From Thermoplasmatota archaeon (GTDB taxonomy: Archaea; Thermoplasmatota; Penumbrarchaeia; Penumbrarchaeales; Penumbrarchaeaceae): DNA of 31,933 nucleotides. Position numbers and translations under genes: made by a program. This document shows, piece after piece, positions 24,700-31,933 of the stretch. The DNA is taken from contig JAFGJI010000031.1 in assembly GCA_016929175.1 (NCBI GenBank), positions 1 to 31,933 on the forward strand, written 5' to 3'. Numbering within the stretch: position 1 is the stretch's first letter; every line of letters begins with the position of its first letter. The notes below the pieces were generated by a model that worked only from the letters and a program-made list of their open reading frames with translations, was not told where the DNA came from and searched no databases.

Positions 24700-24735
24700 T
24701 CATACCCTTTCTTTGATATTTAAGTTATGATATGA

Positions 24736-27513
24736 CTATTCCCCGATGGAAGTATTCCCCTCATTGCCTTCGGAGCTTATGGTGTGTTCTATTATATGGG
24801 CCCCCTCACTGGTATTTTTACCCAGCCCGGCCTTCGGCAGCGAGGAAACGGGAACGCCTGAACCTTTTTCATCATGCCCTTCCGGAGGGGCCGTGCCGTA
24901 GAGGTCCTGGTAGGATGCGGGTTTTGCACCCTCATTTTCGACCTCCTTGTCGAACAGGTCCTTCCCTTCCTCCCTCATCTTCCTGACATGATCTATGAAC
25001 TCCTGTTCCTCCTTCTTCTTCTCTTTGGCCTGCTTCCTTGCGAAATAGAATGCAGCAAGGCCGATCAGGATTAGCAGAACGACCAGGGCTATGACCACCC
25101 CGATCTTGGTCGATGTTGAGATATCAGCCAGGTTCGATCCCCCTCCGCCTCCCGAAGAGCCCTCTGGCTTGATCGGACCGACAACAAGCGCTCCTTCTCC
25201 AGCCGTATCGGACATCTCGTACCTTTCCACCATGCCCATCGATTCTCTGTAGGGCACTGCATGCTCGGATACGGCGAAGAGGGAAAAGTTCAAGGGGTCG
25301 ATCGGCAGGTCCAGTCCTCCTTCCACGAGTTCCGTAAAGGGGATCAGCCACACGATCGACCTTTGATCGATAATGGTACCGGTGCTCATATTGTGGAGGG
25401 CAGGATCCCCCAGATATTGCCTTTGGGCAATGATATCTCCATCGAATGGATGCCTGTCGGGAACCTGTGCCCATTCACTGATGTTCTGAAGGTCCATTAC
25501 ACCCTCGGAATATCCGGGTTCAAGTACGTATATGAAATATCTGAAGGTGCCGTCGATCTGTATGGAGTCCTTGACGCTGAGAGTGACCTCGAGGTCGTTC
25601 CCTCTCCTTCGACACACAAGGGAGGTTATGTCCACTCCCGCTTTTTCCAGCTTTTCCACCTTGAACTTTTTCTCGTCATCGGCGGAATTTGGCCTCCAGC
25701 TCTCCCCGAACTTCACGACATCTCCGGAAATATCCGGAAAGCTCTTCACGAGATCATCTTTTGACAGGTCCTCGGGTTTCTCGAGGAACAGTAGGATGGT
25801 GGCAGTGCTTGTCAGGCGGCCGTCGGAGACCGTGAGCCTGACCGTACGGTTCCCGTAGATGCCTGTTGCGTATACATGCGAGGAGGTGCGGCCCTGGCTT
25901 GTTCTCCCATCACCCCATTCCCATGTAAAGGTGAGAACATCACCGTCCGGGTCCGCTCCGATCACGGCTTCCGCATGGACCTCTTCGCCGGGGAGAACGG
26001 ATCCGGGGTCAACCCCGGTGACCTTGATCTGGGGTGTTGGAGGTCTCTCGTTGACGGCTTCTATCCTGAGGTGTATATCGATCACAACGATGTCATGTGT
26101 ATCGGACATCTGAAGATCGAACATGTAATCTCCGACATCCTCCTGCACTGCTTCTATGGTCATGGTCCCGTTAACGGGATTTATTTCCAGGAAATCGAAC
26201 GTCTCGTTGGATGCGAAGAATATCCGTGAGATGGGGTCGTCCTCATCATCATAGGTCAATTTATAGATCTTTATCTCGTCCTCGTAGGCGAACATGTTGA
26301 ATACCCCGCCCTTGTATTGTGCTTCACCGATCTTTTCCATGTAGGGAAGGTCGTTGACCGAGGTCACATTGACCGTGATACTGTCGGTGATATTGCCGTC
26401 TGGGTCACTGCAGCGAAAGGTGAGGACCTCGTCCCCGTACCAGTTGTGATGCGGGACCACGCTGACATTGACAGCTACCACTTCCCTTGCAAGGTTTGTG
26501 GTGTAGACGAACTGTATGTCAAGGTTTTCTGGTTCATCGACGAGCTCGAACTCGAGATCATCGCCATTTGGCTCCATGAAATGTCTTGTCAGGTTTATAT
26601 TGGGGAACAGAGGTTGGTCCTCGCTGGTCCTCGCCATTGTCCATGGGTCCGAGGGGTTTACCATGGGCTTGGTCAGATGCGACCACAGTACGATCTCCAG
26701 ATTGTACGGTTTCTTCGATGTGGGGTAGCCCCCTCTCGTTGAAAGTCGGACATAGACCCGGAGTATGATCTCAATGGGTTCGCCGCCATCGTTTGTGAAG
26801 ATGTAGGACCCCCCGCTTCCGAGTTCGGCGAACATGAAATAGGTCTCGTTGAGTACCTGAAGCTTGAATGTCAGATCGCCCTCGAATACGATCGTGGCTT
26901 CCAGGGACCGCTCCGATGGTACGGATATATGGAAATAATCCACCATATCCTTAGAGGGGTCCAGGTAGTTCGCCACATCGACCGAATCGGAGAACCCGAT
27001 CCCCGGAGGAACGTTGTTCTTATCGTAGGGACGGTTGTCAACGTTCATGTTTCCCCCCTGATATACCTCGTAGGAGGAGCTGCTTCCCCTGGGATCGGTC
27101 ATTACAAGCAGGAAATAATCCCCGTCCCTGGGAACGATGAACGCAAGCTCCTCGATAGCACCTTCAGAATAGATCTCCCCCATGACCAGTCCGTTGGGCT
27201 CCATCAGGATGCCTTTGACATTCGCGCCGCTCGTCCTCTTCAATCCGATGGAGTACTCCTGGGCTTTCAGCTGGTCGTTCTCCGTATCCCCGATCAGGTC
27301 AAGGATGCGGTACCAATCCTCGGTATCACTGGCGTCAAGATAGCCCGAGAAAGGGTTCGTATCGAAATACAGGTCCTCGGCATCCTCCATGGAATTGTTG
27401 GGCTCGGCCCTTGTGGGCGGGTCCGCGGTTCCCGGTGGAACGGAATTCATCAGGAGGAGGATCAGAGCGGTCGAAGCCGTGATGAGCGCCCAAGTACGTT
27501 TTCCGAATAACAG
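24736..27513 (-). CDS. Surface protein: PPC-like, cadherin-like and PKD domains; non-canonical start
   Basis: The first ATG (27450) lies inside a signal peptide. In-frame codons upstream encode LFGKRTWALITASTALILLL, and the frame is open to a TAA at 27540-27538. No ATG, GTG or TTG occurs in that stretch, but GGGGTG (27524-27519) is five bases before CTG 27513; I place the start there (925 residues). The mature protein begins with two modules resembling bacterial pre-peptidase C-terminal domains (SDTEDWYRI and KDMVDYFHISV). A cadherin-like unit follows (VTSVNDLPYM near residue 388), then a PKD domain at about 490-565 (FTWEWGDGRTSQG...VRLTVSDG) and a further beta domain. One membrane helix (about 801-824) precedes a charged cytoplasmic tail. 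It is probably a surface adhesion or envelope protein. TATAAATA at 27553-27560 is the likely promoter. Confidence 0.82.
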   Translation of the reverse strand: MLFGKRTWALITASTALILLLMNSVPPGTADPPTRAEPNNSMEDAEDLYFDTNPFSGYLDASDTEDWYRILDLIGDTENDQLKAQEYSIGLKRTSGANVKGILMEPNGLVMGEIYSEGAIEELAFIVPRDGDYFLLVMTDPRGSSSSYEVYQGGNMNVDNRPYDKNNVPPGIGFSDSVDVANYLDPSKDMVDYFHISVPSERSLEATIVFEGDLTFKLQVLNETYFMFAELGSGGSYIFTNDGGEPIEIILRVYVRLSTRGGYPTSKKPYNLEIVLWSHLTKPMVNPSDPWTMARTSEDQPLFPNINLTRHFMEPNGDDLEFELVDEPENLDIQFVYTTNLAREVVAVNVSVVPHHNWYGDEVLTFRCSDPDGNITDSITVNVTSVNDLPYMEKIGEAQYKGGVFNMFAYEDEIKIYKLTYDDEDDPISRIFFASNETFDFLEINPVNGTMTIEAVQEDVGDYMFDLQMSDTHDIVVIDIHLRIEAVNERPPTPQIKVTGVDPGSVLPGEEVHAEAVIGADPDGDVLTFTWEWGDGRTSQGRTSSHVYATGIYGNRTVRLTVSDGRLTSTATILLFLEKPEDLSKDDLVKSFPDISGDVVKFGESWRPNSADDEKKFKVEKLEKAGVDITSLVCRRRGNDLEVTLSVKDSIQIDGTFRYFIYVLEPGYSEGVMDLQNISEWAQVPDRHPFDGDIIAQRQYLGDPALHNMSTGTIIDQRSIVWLIPFTELVEGGLDLPIDPLNFSLFAVSEHAVPYRESMGMVERYEMSDTAGEGALVVGPIKPEGSSGGGGGSNLADISTSTKIGVVIALVVLLILIGLAAFYFARKQAKEKKKEEQEFIDHVRKMREEGKDLFDKEVENEGAKPASYQDLYGTAPPEGHDEKGSGVPVSSLPKAGLGKNTSEGAHIIEHTISSEGNEGNTSIGE

Positions 27514-27552
27514 AATATCACCCCGGGACGGGATAGGTTATCTGTTCACTGG

Positions 27553-27560
27553 TATAAATA
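27553..27560 (-). promoter_or_regulatory. TATA box of the PKD surface-protein gene
   Basis: The minus-strand sequence TATTTATA predicts transcription starting near 27530. That leaves only about 15 bases before CTG 27513 and confirms that the ribosome-binding site GGGGTGAT belongs to a start upstream of ATG 27450. Confidence 0.65.
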
Positions 27561-27587
27561 GTGTAATTTGAAGGACAGGGAATGTAC

Positions 27588-27621
27588 AAAAAAAAAGCGC
27601 CCCCCTTTTTAGGGAGGCGCT
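27588..27621 (-). terminator. Strong hairpin plus T9 terminator
   Basis: After the stop of the 750-residue surface protein the minus strand forms AGCGCCTCCC/GGGGGGCGCT, a 10-bp stem with one GU pair and a 6-base loop, followed directly by nine T residues and GTAC. It looks like a bacterial intrinsic terminator. Confidence 0.8.
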
Positions 27622-27636
27622 TGGCTCATTGATGTC

Positions 27637-29889
27637 TCACTGCGGAGGCATCGGTGTTTCCGGAATGGGTTCCTCGGGAACCGGTTCCTCGGGGGCGGGC
27701 ATTTCAGGTTCCACGGGGGGCTCTTCGGAGCCTTCCATCGGGAACTCGCCTTCCTCGGGTGGGACCTCGGTTTCCTCTGTCGGCATCTCGCCTTCTTCCG
27801 GCGGCGGCATCTCTTCCTCGAGGGGTGCCTCCGGTTCTTCCTCTTTCTTGCCCTTCATCATGAAGACGACAATGAGGATGATGGCTATCACGATGACGAT
27901 CACGATGATCAGTATGATGAGCCAGAGCCAGCTATCCTCTTCTTCGTCATCATCCACAACATCATCATCGTCAACGACGGGTATAAGGTGTACGACCGCG
28001 CTCTTTCCGGCAGAATCGTATCCCGCCTTCAGGGTAGGTGCCAGTAGAGTGCCACCGTGGTCCTCAAGAGTTGCAACGAAGAACAGATTGAAATCATCCT
28101 TCGTGATCCCCGCATCGTCGAGGTCGGACAGGGCTATTCTGAAGACCATGTCGTTTCCGGTGATCGTCGCATCGGTCGCATCCAGGTAATCCCATAAGAA
28201 ACCTATGCTGTAGACATCGGCCTCGGCGGGCTCGAAGTCCATATCGGGTGATGCCTGGTTGAACTTGGTTTCGGTGAATGTTGACTTCACGAAATAGAGC
28301 CTGTATTCCGGTACTTTGTAGTTCCCGTCTACCATGTCAGCAAGTGACAGGGTGTAGGGAGCTCCTGCAAAGGTTATGGTCACCACCAGTTCGGTATCCT
28401 CGAGCGCGGTTGCGATCGCGGTGATATCAATGCCCTGGTAATCGGCCGCCAGCCTGAGATTGCTGTAGGTGTAGGGGGGCACGAGACCTCCTATATCGGC
28501 CACGACCACATCTCCGGACCCCTCGGTATAGTTGACGACCACATCATCGGCGGTCCATGTGGGGGCTGGTTCCGTAACATTGACCCAGAAGTACAGGAGA
28601 TCCGAGGTCAGGTCACCGTCGGTGACCCAGACGGTGATGTTGTAGATACCCTCGTCGGACCAATTGTAAAGGAAATAGTCCATGTTCCAGTCCTCAACCT
28701 CGACCTCATCGATGTACCACATGATGGTCAGCTCCTCGCTGTCGATATCATCGACAGAAACGGAGACGTTCACGGCCTCCAGAGGCTCGACATCGAGCTG
28801 GTCTCCCATCTCGATCGTGTCGAACATTATGGTCGGTGCGTCGTTGACCCCAGTTACATTGAACCAGAGTGTCTCTGTAACAACGTTTGCACCGTCGCTG
28901 ACCGTGAGGACAGCTTCCCAGATGCCGAACATGTTCTCGTCCCCGATGAAGTGGAACCAGCATGGGATCGACTCGTTCATGAGCGCGAGGGTGTAGTAAT
29001 CTCCTTCTGCGATCTCGTACGTGAGCTCGTCCTTTGCGGTCTCCACATCGGTCGCGTTGACGGTGAAGTTGACCTCCATCTCGTCCTCCATGATCGGGAG
29101 ATCTATTACCTCCACCGTGGTCCAGTTGATCGCCTCGCCGGAAGTCTCGTTCCATTCGGTCTCGATGGTCCTTTCCACGACCGTGTAGGTCGTATCCTTG
29201 TATTCGATGCCTATTATGATCGGATCATCATTGACCGCCGATACAGTGAAGGTGTATGTGTTGTTGACCTCCATGCCGTTTACGTCGGTGGCGAAGACCT
29301 TCACATCCTCGGTACCGGACCATTCTGCTGCAGGGGTCACTGTCCATATGGCGTATTCCCCCTCGCCTTTGGCGAAGGTGAGGTTCTCCGGGGCAGCTTC
29401 CTCGGCAAAGGTCAATCCCTCGCCACTGAACTCAGCGGAGAGGTTCCATTCCAGTGGAACGTCCTCTTCCATGGCGACAGCGCTGGTCCCTATGAACTCG
29501 GGATAGGCGAACACATGGAACGTACCGGTGGTGTTCCACTCGGCACTGTCGGTGTTGTTCGTCACCATGACCATCCAATCGTGGTCTCCGGCCACTGCGG
29601 TCCAAACCCATTCAAAGTAGTCATGATCCGTATTGTACGTTGGTGTACCAGTGACCACCTCATTGAGTTTCAGTTCCACGGTGAAATCCGCAGCGATGTC
29701 CCATTCGTACCCCCAACCTGTAAGGTTGAAGACAACGTCATCTCCTGCATATATCGGTCCCTCGGTAACAGTTACGCTGAGCGTTGTGGGGTTTTCAGCT
29801 CCCTCTACAAAGAACAACCCAGCGAATGCCACCGCAAATAGGGCCATGGTCAGAGTTATGGCCATGGCTCTTCTTTTCATTGTGCTCAT
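27637..29889 (-). CDS. Major secreted surface protein with acidic proline-rich tail
   Basis: The protein has 750 residues with a signal peptide (KRRAMAITLTMALFAVAFAGLFFVEGA). The start has a strong SD (AGGTGGTGA) and a TATA box about 106 bases upstream. The mature region has repeated immunoglobulin/cadherin-like modules, marked by VSAVNDDP near residue 216 and VTGVNDAP near 345, and then a beta domain with DOMON-like character. An Asp-rich stretch (VDDDDVVDDDEEED) precedes one membrane helix (about 648-675). The cytoplasmic tail is an unusual Pro/Glu repeat (for example EEEMPPPEEGEMPTEETEVP). The strong promoter, long leader and strong terminator suggest high expression, as for a surface-layer or abundant envelope protein; this is an inference. 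Its layout resembles the other three surface proteins in the window. Confidence 0.85.
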   Translation of the reverse strand: MSTMKRRAMAITLTMALFAVAFAGLFFVEGAENPTTLSVTVTEGPIYAGDDVVFNLTGWGYEWDIAADFTVELKLNEVVTGTPTYNTDHDYFEWVWTAVAGDHDWMVMVTNNTDSAEWNTTGTFHVFAYPEFIGTSAVAMEEDVPLEWNLSAEFSGEGLTFAEEAAPENLTFAKGEGEYAIWTVTPAAEWSGTEDVKVFATDVNGMEVNNTYTFTVSAVNDDPIIIGIEYKDTTYTVVERTIETEWNETSGEAINWTTVEVIDLPIMEDEMEVNFTVNATDVETAKDELTYEIAEGDYYTLALMNESIPCWFHFIGDENMFGIWEAVLTVSDGANVVTETLWFNVTGVNDAPTIMFDTIEMGDQLDVEPLEAVNVSVSVDDIDSEELTIMWYIDEVEVEDWNMDYFLYNWSDEGIYNITVWVTDGDLTSDLLYFWVNVTEPAPTWTADDVVVNYTEGSGDVVVADIGGLVPPYTYSNLRLAADYQGIDITAIATALEDTELVVTITFAGAPYTLSLADMVDGNYKVPEYRLYFVKSTFTETKFNQASPDMDFEPAEADVYSIGFLWDYLDATDATITGNDMVFRIALSDLDDAGITKDDFNLFFVATLEDHGGTLLAPTLKAGYDSAGKSAVVHLIPVVDDDDVVDDDEEEDSWLWLIILIIVIVIVIAIILIVVFMMKGKKEEEPEAPLEEEMPPPEEGEMPTEETEVPPEEGEFPMEGSEEPPVEPEMPAPEEPVPEEPIPETPMPPQ

Positions 29890-29990
29890 TATTTTTCACC
29901 ACCTATTGTAGTTACCATTCGGCTCTGTTTTTCTTAGCCAGAGTGAACCAGTCCCCATTCAGCTCACCCTTGTTAGAAAAATATTGTACA

Positions 29991-30000
29991 ATTATATAAG
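29991..30000 (-). promoter_or_regulatory. TATA box of the 750-residue surface-protein gene
   Basis: The minus-strand sequence CTTATATAAT is near-consensus. The start would be near 29970, leaving an untranslated leader of about 80 bases, long for this window, where leaderless or very short leaders dominate. Confidence 0.7.
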
Positions 30001-30262
30001 GGTTTCCCGCAATTCTTAACTTATTGTCGAACATTTTTCACATCACCTTCTAATTAAAATGTATATTTTTCAACAAACGGGGTCATCCTTCGATGGAAGC
30101 GGATCGGATCCGGGGAGCCTGGATATTCCCGATGATGCTCTTCGATTTAAGGTCAGTGTCTTCGGACCATGCCGCCATATAACTTGTCAAAAGGGCAGCT
30201 TTGTTGGTATAGCATGAGCATATGTCTCGTAAGGCAGGTAACGCTCATATACTCGAATGAAG
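30001..30262. other. Intergenic region between divergent promoters, no gene seen
   Basis: No ORF with a credible start is present. The inverted repeat ATGAGC (30214-30219) and GCTCAT (30243-30248) ends about 16 bases upstream of the aspS TATA box and may be a regulator site. The rest shows no tRNA fold and no clear structured RNA. Confidence 0.45.
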
Positions 30263-30263
30263 C

Positions 30264-30274
30264 AATATAAATAG
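30264..30274 (+). promoter_or_regulatory. TATA box of aspS
   Basis: AATATAAATAG predicts transcription starting near 30295, leaving a leader of about 100 bases before the ATG at 30393. Confidence 0.65.
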
Positions 30275-30304
30275 GAGTACTCTTTTGCCCGATTGACCTT
30301 AGGG

Positions 30305-30330
30305 GACCGGACATATCTTCGATACCGGTC
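30305..30330 (+). promoter_or_regulatory. Hairpin in the aspS 5' leader
   Basis: GACCGG and CCGGTC pair perfectly. TATC/GATA extends the stem after a three-base bulge, closing a three-base loop. It sits about 10 bases from the predicted 5' end of the mRNA and about 50 bases before the ribosome-binding site. It could protect the mRNA 5' end or mediate control. Confidence 0.5.
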
Positions 30331-30392
30331 TCTTATCAATAAGGGACGATGCATCTACGAGGAAAAAGATCGGTGATGAAGGATTGATATCC

Positions 30393-31742
30393 ATGATGGA
30401 TGGGACGGACTGGAAAAGGACGAAGTTTGCGGCAGAGATCGGGGAAGAGGACTACAACACCGAGGTCACTCTTTGCGGGTGGGTCCAGTATACCAGGAAC
30501 CTTGGAAAGATGGCCTTTGTCCACCTCAGGGACAGAAGCGGTGTCGCACAGATAACCGCCCTGTCAAAAACGATGGATAAGGATCTCTTTGATCTGATAG
30601 TCTCCGTTCCCAGGGAGTCCTCGCTTTCGGTCAGGGGGATCATCAAGCAGTCCCCCCAGGCCAAGGCCGGATGGGAGATCATTCCGTACCAGGTGCAAGT
30701 CCTAGGGATCGCAAAGACCCCTCTTCCGCTGGGTGTCGTTGATAGGGTCGATGCTGACATGGAGACGAGGCTTGACAACAGGTTCCTTGACCTGAGGAAG
30801 CAGGAGATACAGGCCATATTCAAGATCCGCTCGACCATACTTGCCGCCGCACGGGAGGTATTCCTTGAGGAAGGGTTCATCGAGATCCAGACACCGAAGA
30901 TAGTCGCAACGGCGACCGAGGGCGGAACCGCGCTGTTCGAGATGAAGTACTTCGACAAGAAGGCCTATCTGAACCAATCACCGCAGCTCTTCAAACAGAC
31001 CATGATGTCGACCGGGCTGGACCGGGTTTTCGAGATAGGACCTGCCTTCAGGGCCGAGGAGCATGATACGAGAAGACATCTCAACGAGTATACATCCATC
31101 GATATAGAGATGGCATACGCAGATCTCGAGGACTGCATGGGAATTCTCGAGATGGTGGTCCAGAGGGTCTATACCAATGTGCTAAACAACAACTTCATCG
31201 ACCTGGATGTCCTGAACCAGCAGATAGTTGCTCCGGAGAGGCCTTTTCCCAGGCTGAGGTACGGATGCATCATTGAAAAACTCCAGAAAGCAGGTCTTGA
31301 GGTTAGGGACGAGAATACGGGACGGAACCGTTTGATCGAGTGGGGTGACGACATCCCGCTGGAAGGTTTCAAGGAGATCGCCAGGGACAGACCTTCCCTT
31401 TATTTCGTGACAGAGTGGCCCATGAAACTGAAACCTTTCTACATCCACCCTCACCCGGAGGATCCCGAGTTATCTCTGGGGTTCGACCTCAATTACGGGG
31501 AGAAGGAGATCGTTTCCGGAGGTCAGAGGGTCCACGAACCGGATCTCCTGAAGGAGATGCTTAAGAAGTACGGATTGGATGCAGAAACCTTCGGTTTCTA
31601 CACAAAGGCGTTCGACTACGGTATGCCGCCCCACGCCGGTTGGGGCCTGGGGGCGGAGCGTTTGACGATGATCATAACCGGGGCCCCGAACGTCAGAGAG
31701 ACCGTCCTGTTCCCCAGGGACAGATACAGGCTGGTCCCTTGA
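30393..31742 (+). CDS. aspS: Aspartyl-tRNA synthetase, archaeal type
   Basis: The protein has 449 residues from the ATG at 30393 (AAGGA nine bases upstream; ATG 30396 is equally possible). It has an N-terminal OB-fold anticodon-binding domain (VTLCGWVQYTRNLGKMAFVHLRDRSG) and a class II catalytic core. That core includes TATEGGTALF, motif 2 FRAEEHDTRRHLNEYTSIDIEM and motif 3 GWGLGAERLTMII. The short form without the bacterial insertion domain is typical of archaea. At the site equivalent to Trp26 of the Thermococcus enzyme there is Gln32, while the equivalent of Lys85 is kept (Lys91). This matters for whether it also charges tRNA-Asn. It converges on a gene at the right edge. Confidence 0.95.
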   Translation: MMDGTDWKRTKFAAEIGEEDYNTEVTLCGWVQYTRNLGKMAFVHLRDRSGVAQITALSKTMDKDLFDLIVSVPRESSLSVRGIIKQSPQAKAGWEIIPYQVQVLGIAKTPLPLGVVDRVDADMETRLDNRFLDLRKQEIQAIFKIRSTILAAAREVFLEEGFIEIQTPKIVATATEGGTALFEMKYFDKKAYLNQSPQLFKQTMMSTGLDRVFEIGPAFRAEEHDTRRHLNEYTSIDIEMAYADLEDCMGILEMVVQRVYTNVLNNNFIDLDVLNQQIVAPERPFPRLRYGCIIEKLQKAGLEVRDENTGRNRLIEWGDDIPLEGFKEIARDRPSLYFVTEWPMKLKPFYIHPHPEDPELSLGFDLNYGEKEIVSGGQRVHEPDLLKEMLKKYGLDAETFGFYTKAFDYGMPPHAGWGLGAERLTMIITGAPNVRETVLFPRDRYRLVP

Positions 31743-31856
31743 GGAAAGCAGTGTCATGCCGCATGGCAATTCGCGAAATGACGCAATATTGTGGGTCATG
31801 ACCATTCGTTATTGTTGCATACTGGCTAAGGCATGTTAACATAGAATAAAAGGTAC

Positions 31857-31885
31857 AAAAAAAAGGGGACCCCATTGGGCCCCCC
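31857..31885 (-). terminator. Hairpin plus T8 terminator of the edge gene
   Basis: On the minus strand a G/C-rich hairpin (GGGG...CCC AAT GGG...CCCC, with a small internal loop) is followed by eight T residues and GTAC. It lies about 25 bases after a TGA on that strand. It shares the T8-GTAC ending with the terminator at 27588-27621. A second small stem, CTGG/CCAG (31885-31900), lies between it and the stop codon. Confidence 0.6.
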
Positions 31886-31908
31886 TGGAAAAAAGGCCAG
31901 CTTTCCGA

Positions 31909-31933
31909 TCAGATCTTCTTGCTTCCCTTGAGG
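31909..31933 (-). CDS. C-terminal end of a minus-strand gene (partial)
   Basis: The last eight codons, including the stop (TGA at 31911-31909), read LKGSKKI and then stop. The frame is open to the window edge, and a terminator-like hairpin with a T-tract follows. The basic tail would suit a small nucleic-acid-binding protein, but too little is visible to name it. Confidence 0.4.

Noticed and set aside
27629..28189. Plus-strand ORF rich in Ser and Gly opposite the surface-protein tail
   Set aside because: It is the shadow of the Pro/Glu repeat on the minus strand, without an SD or family features.

Overview
This window looks like a chromosome segment from an archaeon, most plausibly a member of the Thermoplasmatota. 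Supporting signs are A/T-rich TATA boxes about 25-35 bases before start codons, a mix of leaderless and Shine-Dalgarno (SD) starts, an archaeal-type aspartyl-tRNA synthetase, a MenA/UbiA-type quinone prenyltransferase, membrane-anchored winged-helix regulators, and several large surface proteins with cadherin-like, PKD and beta-helix repeats, one C-terminal membrane anchor and acidic tails. The lineage is an inference; no marker gene settles it.

Layout. 1-1400: the end of a membrane-anchored winged-helix regulator, then tRNA-Asn on the minus strand. 1800-6075: two consecutive plus-strand surface-protein genes. 6229-6729: an acetyltransferase gene interrupted by an in-frame TAA. 6933-8715: a plus-strand operon of a 32-codon ORF, a flavodoxin-like protein, an ICMT-like membrane methyltransferase and an MBL-fold hydrolase. 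8768-15634: seven minus-strand genes with gaps of only 20-53 bases. In transcription order they are ABC ATPase, FtsX-type permease, a small unknown protein, branched-chain aminotransferase (ilvE), a Cys-rich protein and two paralogous double-length Lrp-like regulators. 16002-19305: four minus-strand genes (DUF2703-like protein, UbiA prenyltransferase, two-domain protein disulfide oxidoreductase, and a small conserved archaeal protein). 19456-22010: a membrane OB-fold protein overlapping a TctA-like transporter. 22043-29889: three large minus-strand genes, namely an 868-residue helical-repeat protein and two surface proteins. 30393-31742: aspS. At the right edge are the last codons of a minus-strand gene and its likely terminator.

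The genes fall into four themes. Cell-surface architecture takes up about 11 kb (four secreted, C-terminally anchored proteins). Thiol and redox chemistry includes the disulfide oxidoreductase, flavodoxin, DUF2703-like protein and Cys-rich protein. Amino-acid metabolism and its control may be represented by ilvE beside two Lrp-like proteins. The last theme is the membrane transport pair (OB-fold protein plus TctA).

The most interesting observations are: a hidden signal peptide reached only by a non-canonical start codon (near 27513); a 63-69 residue repeat in the 868-residue protein; tandem HTH-sensor-HTH-sensor regulators next to ilvE; an inverted partial copy of the tRNA-Asn 3' half; the nonsense-interrupted acetyltransferase; an unusual specificity residue in AspRS; and hairpin plus T-tract terminators. 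I did not find a CRISPR array, an insertion sequence, or a defence system I could name.
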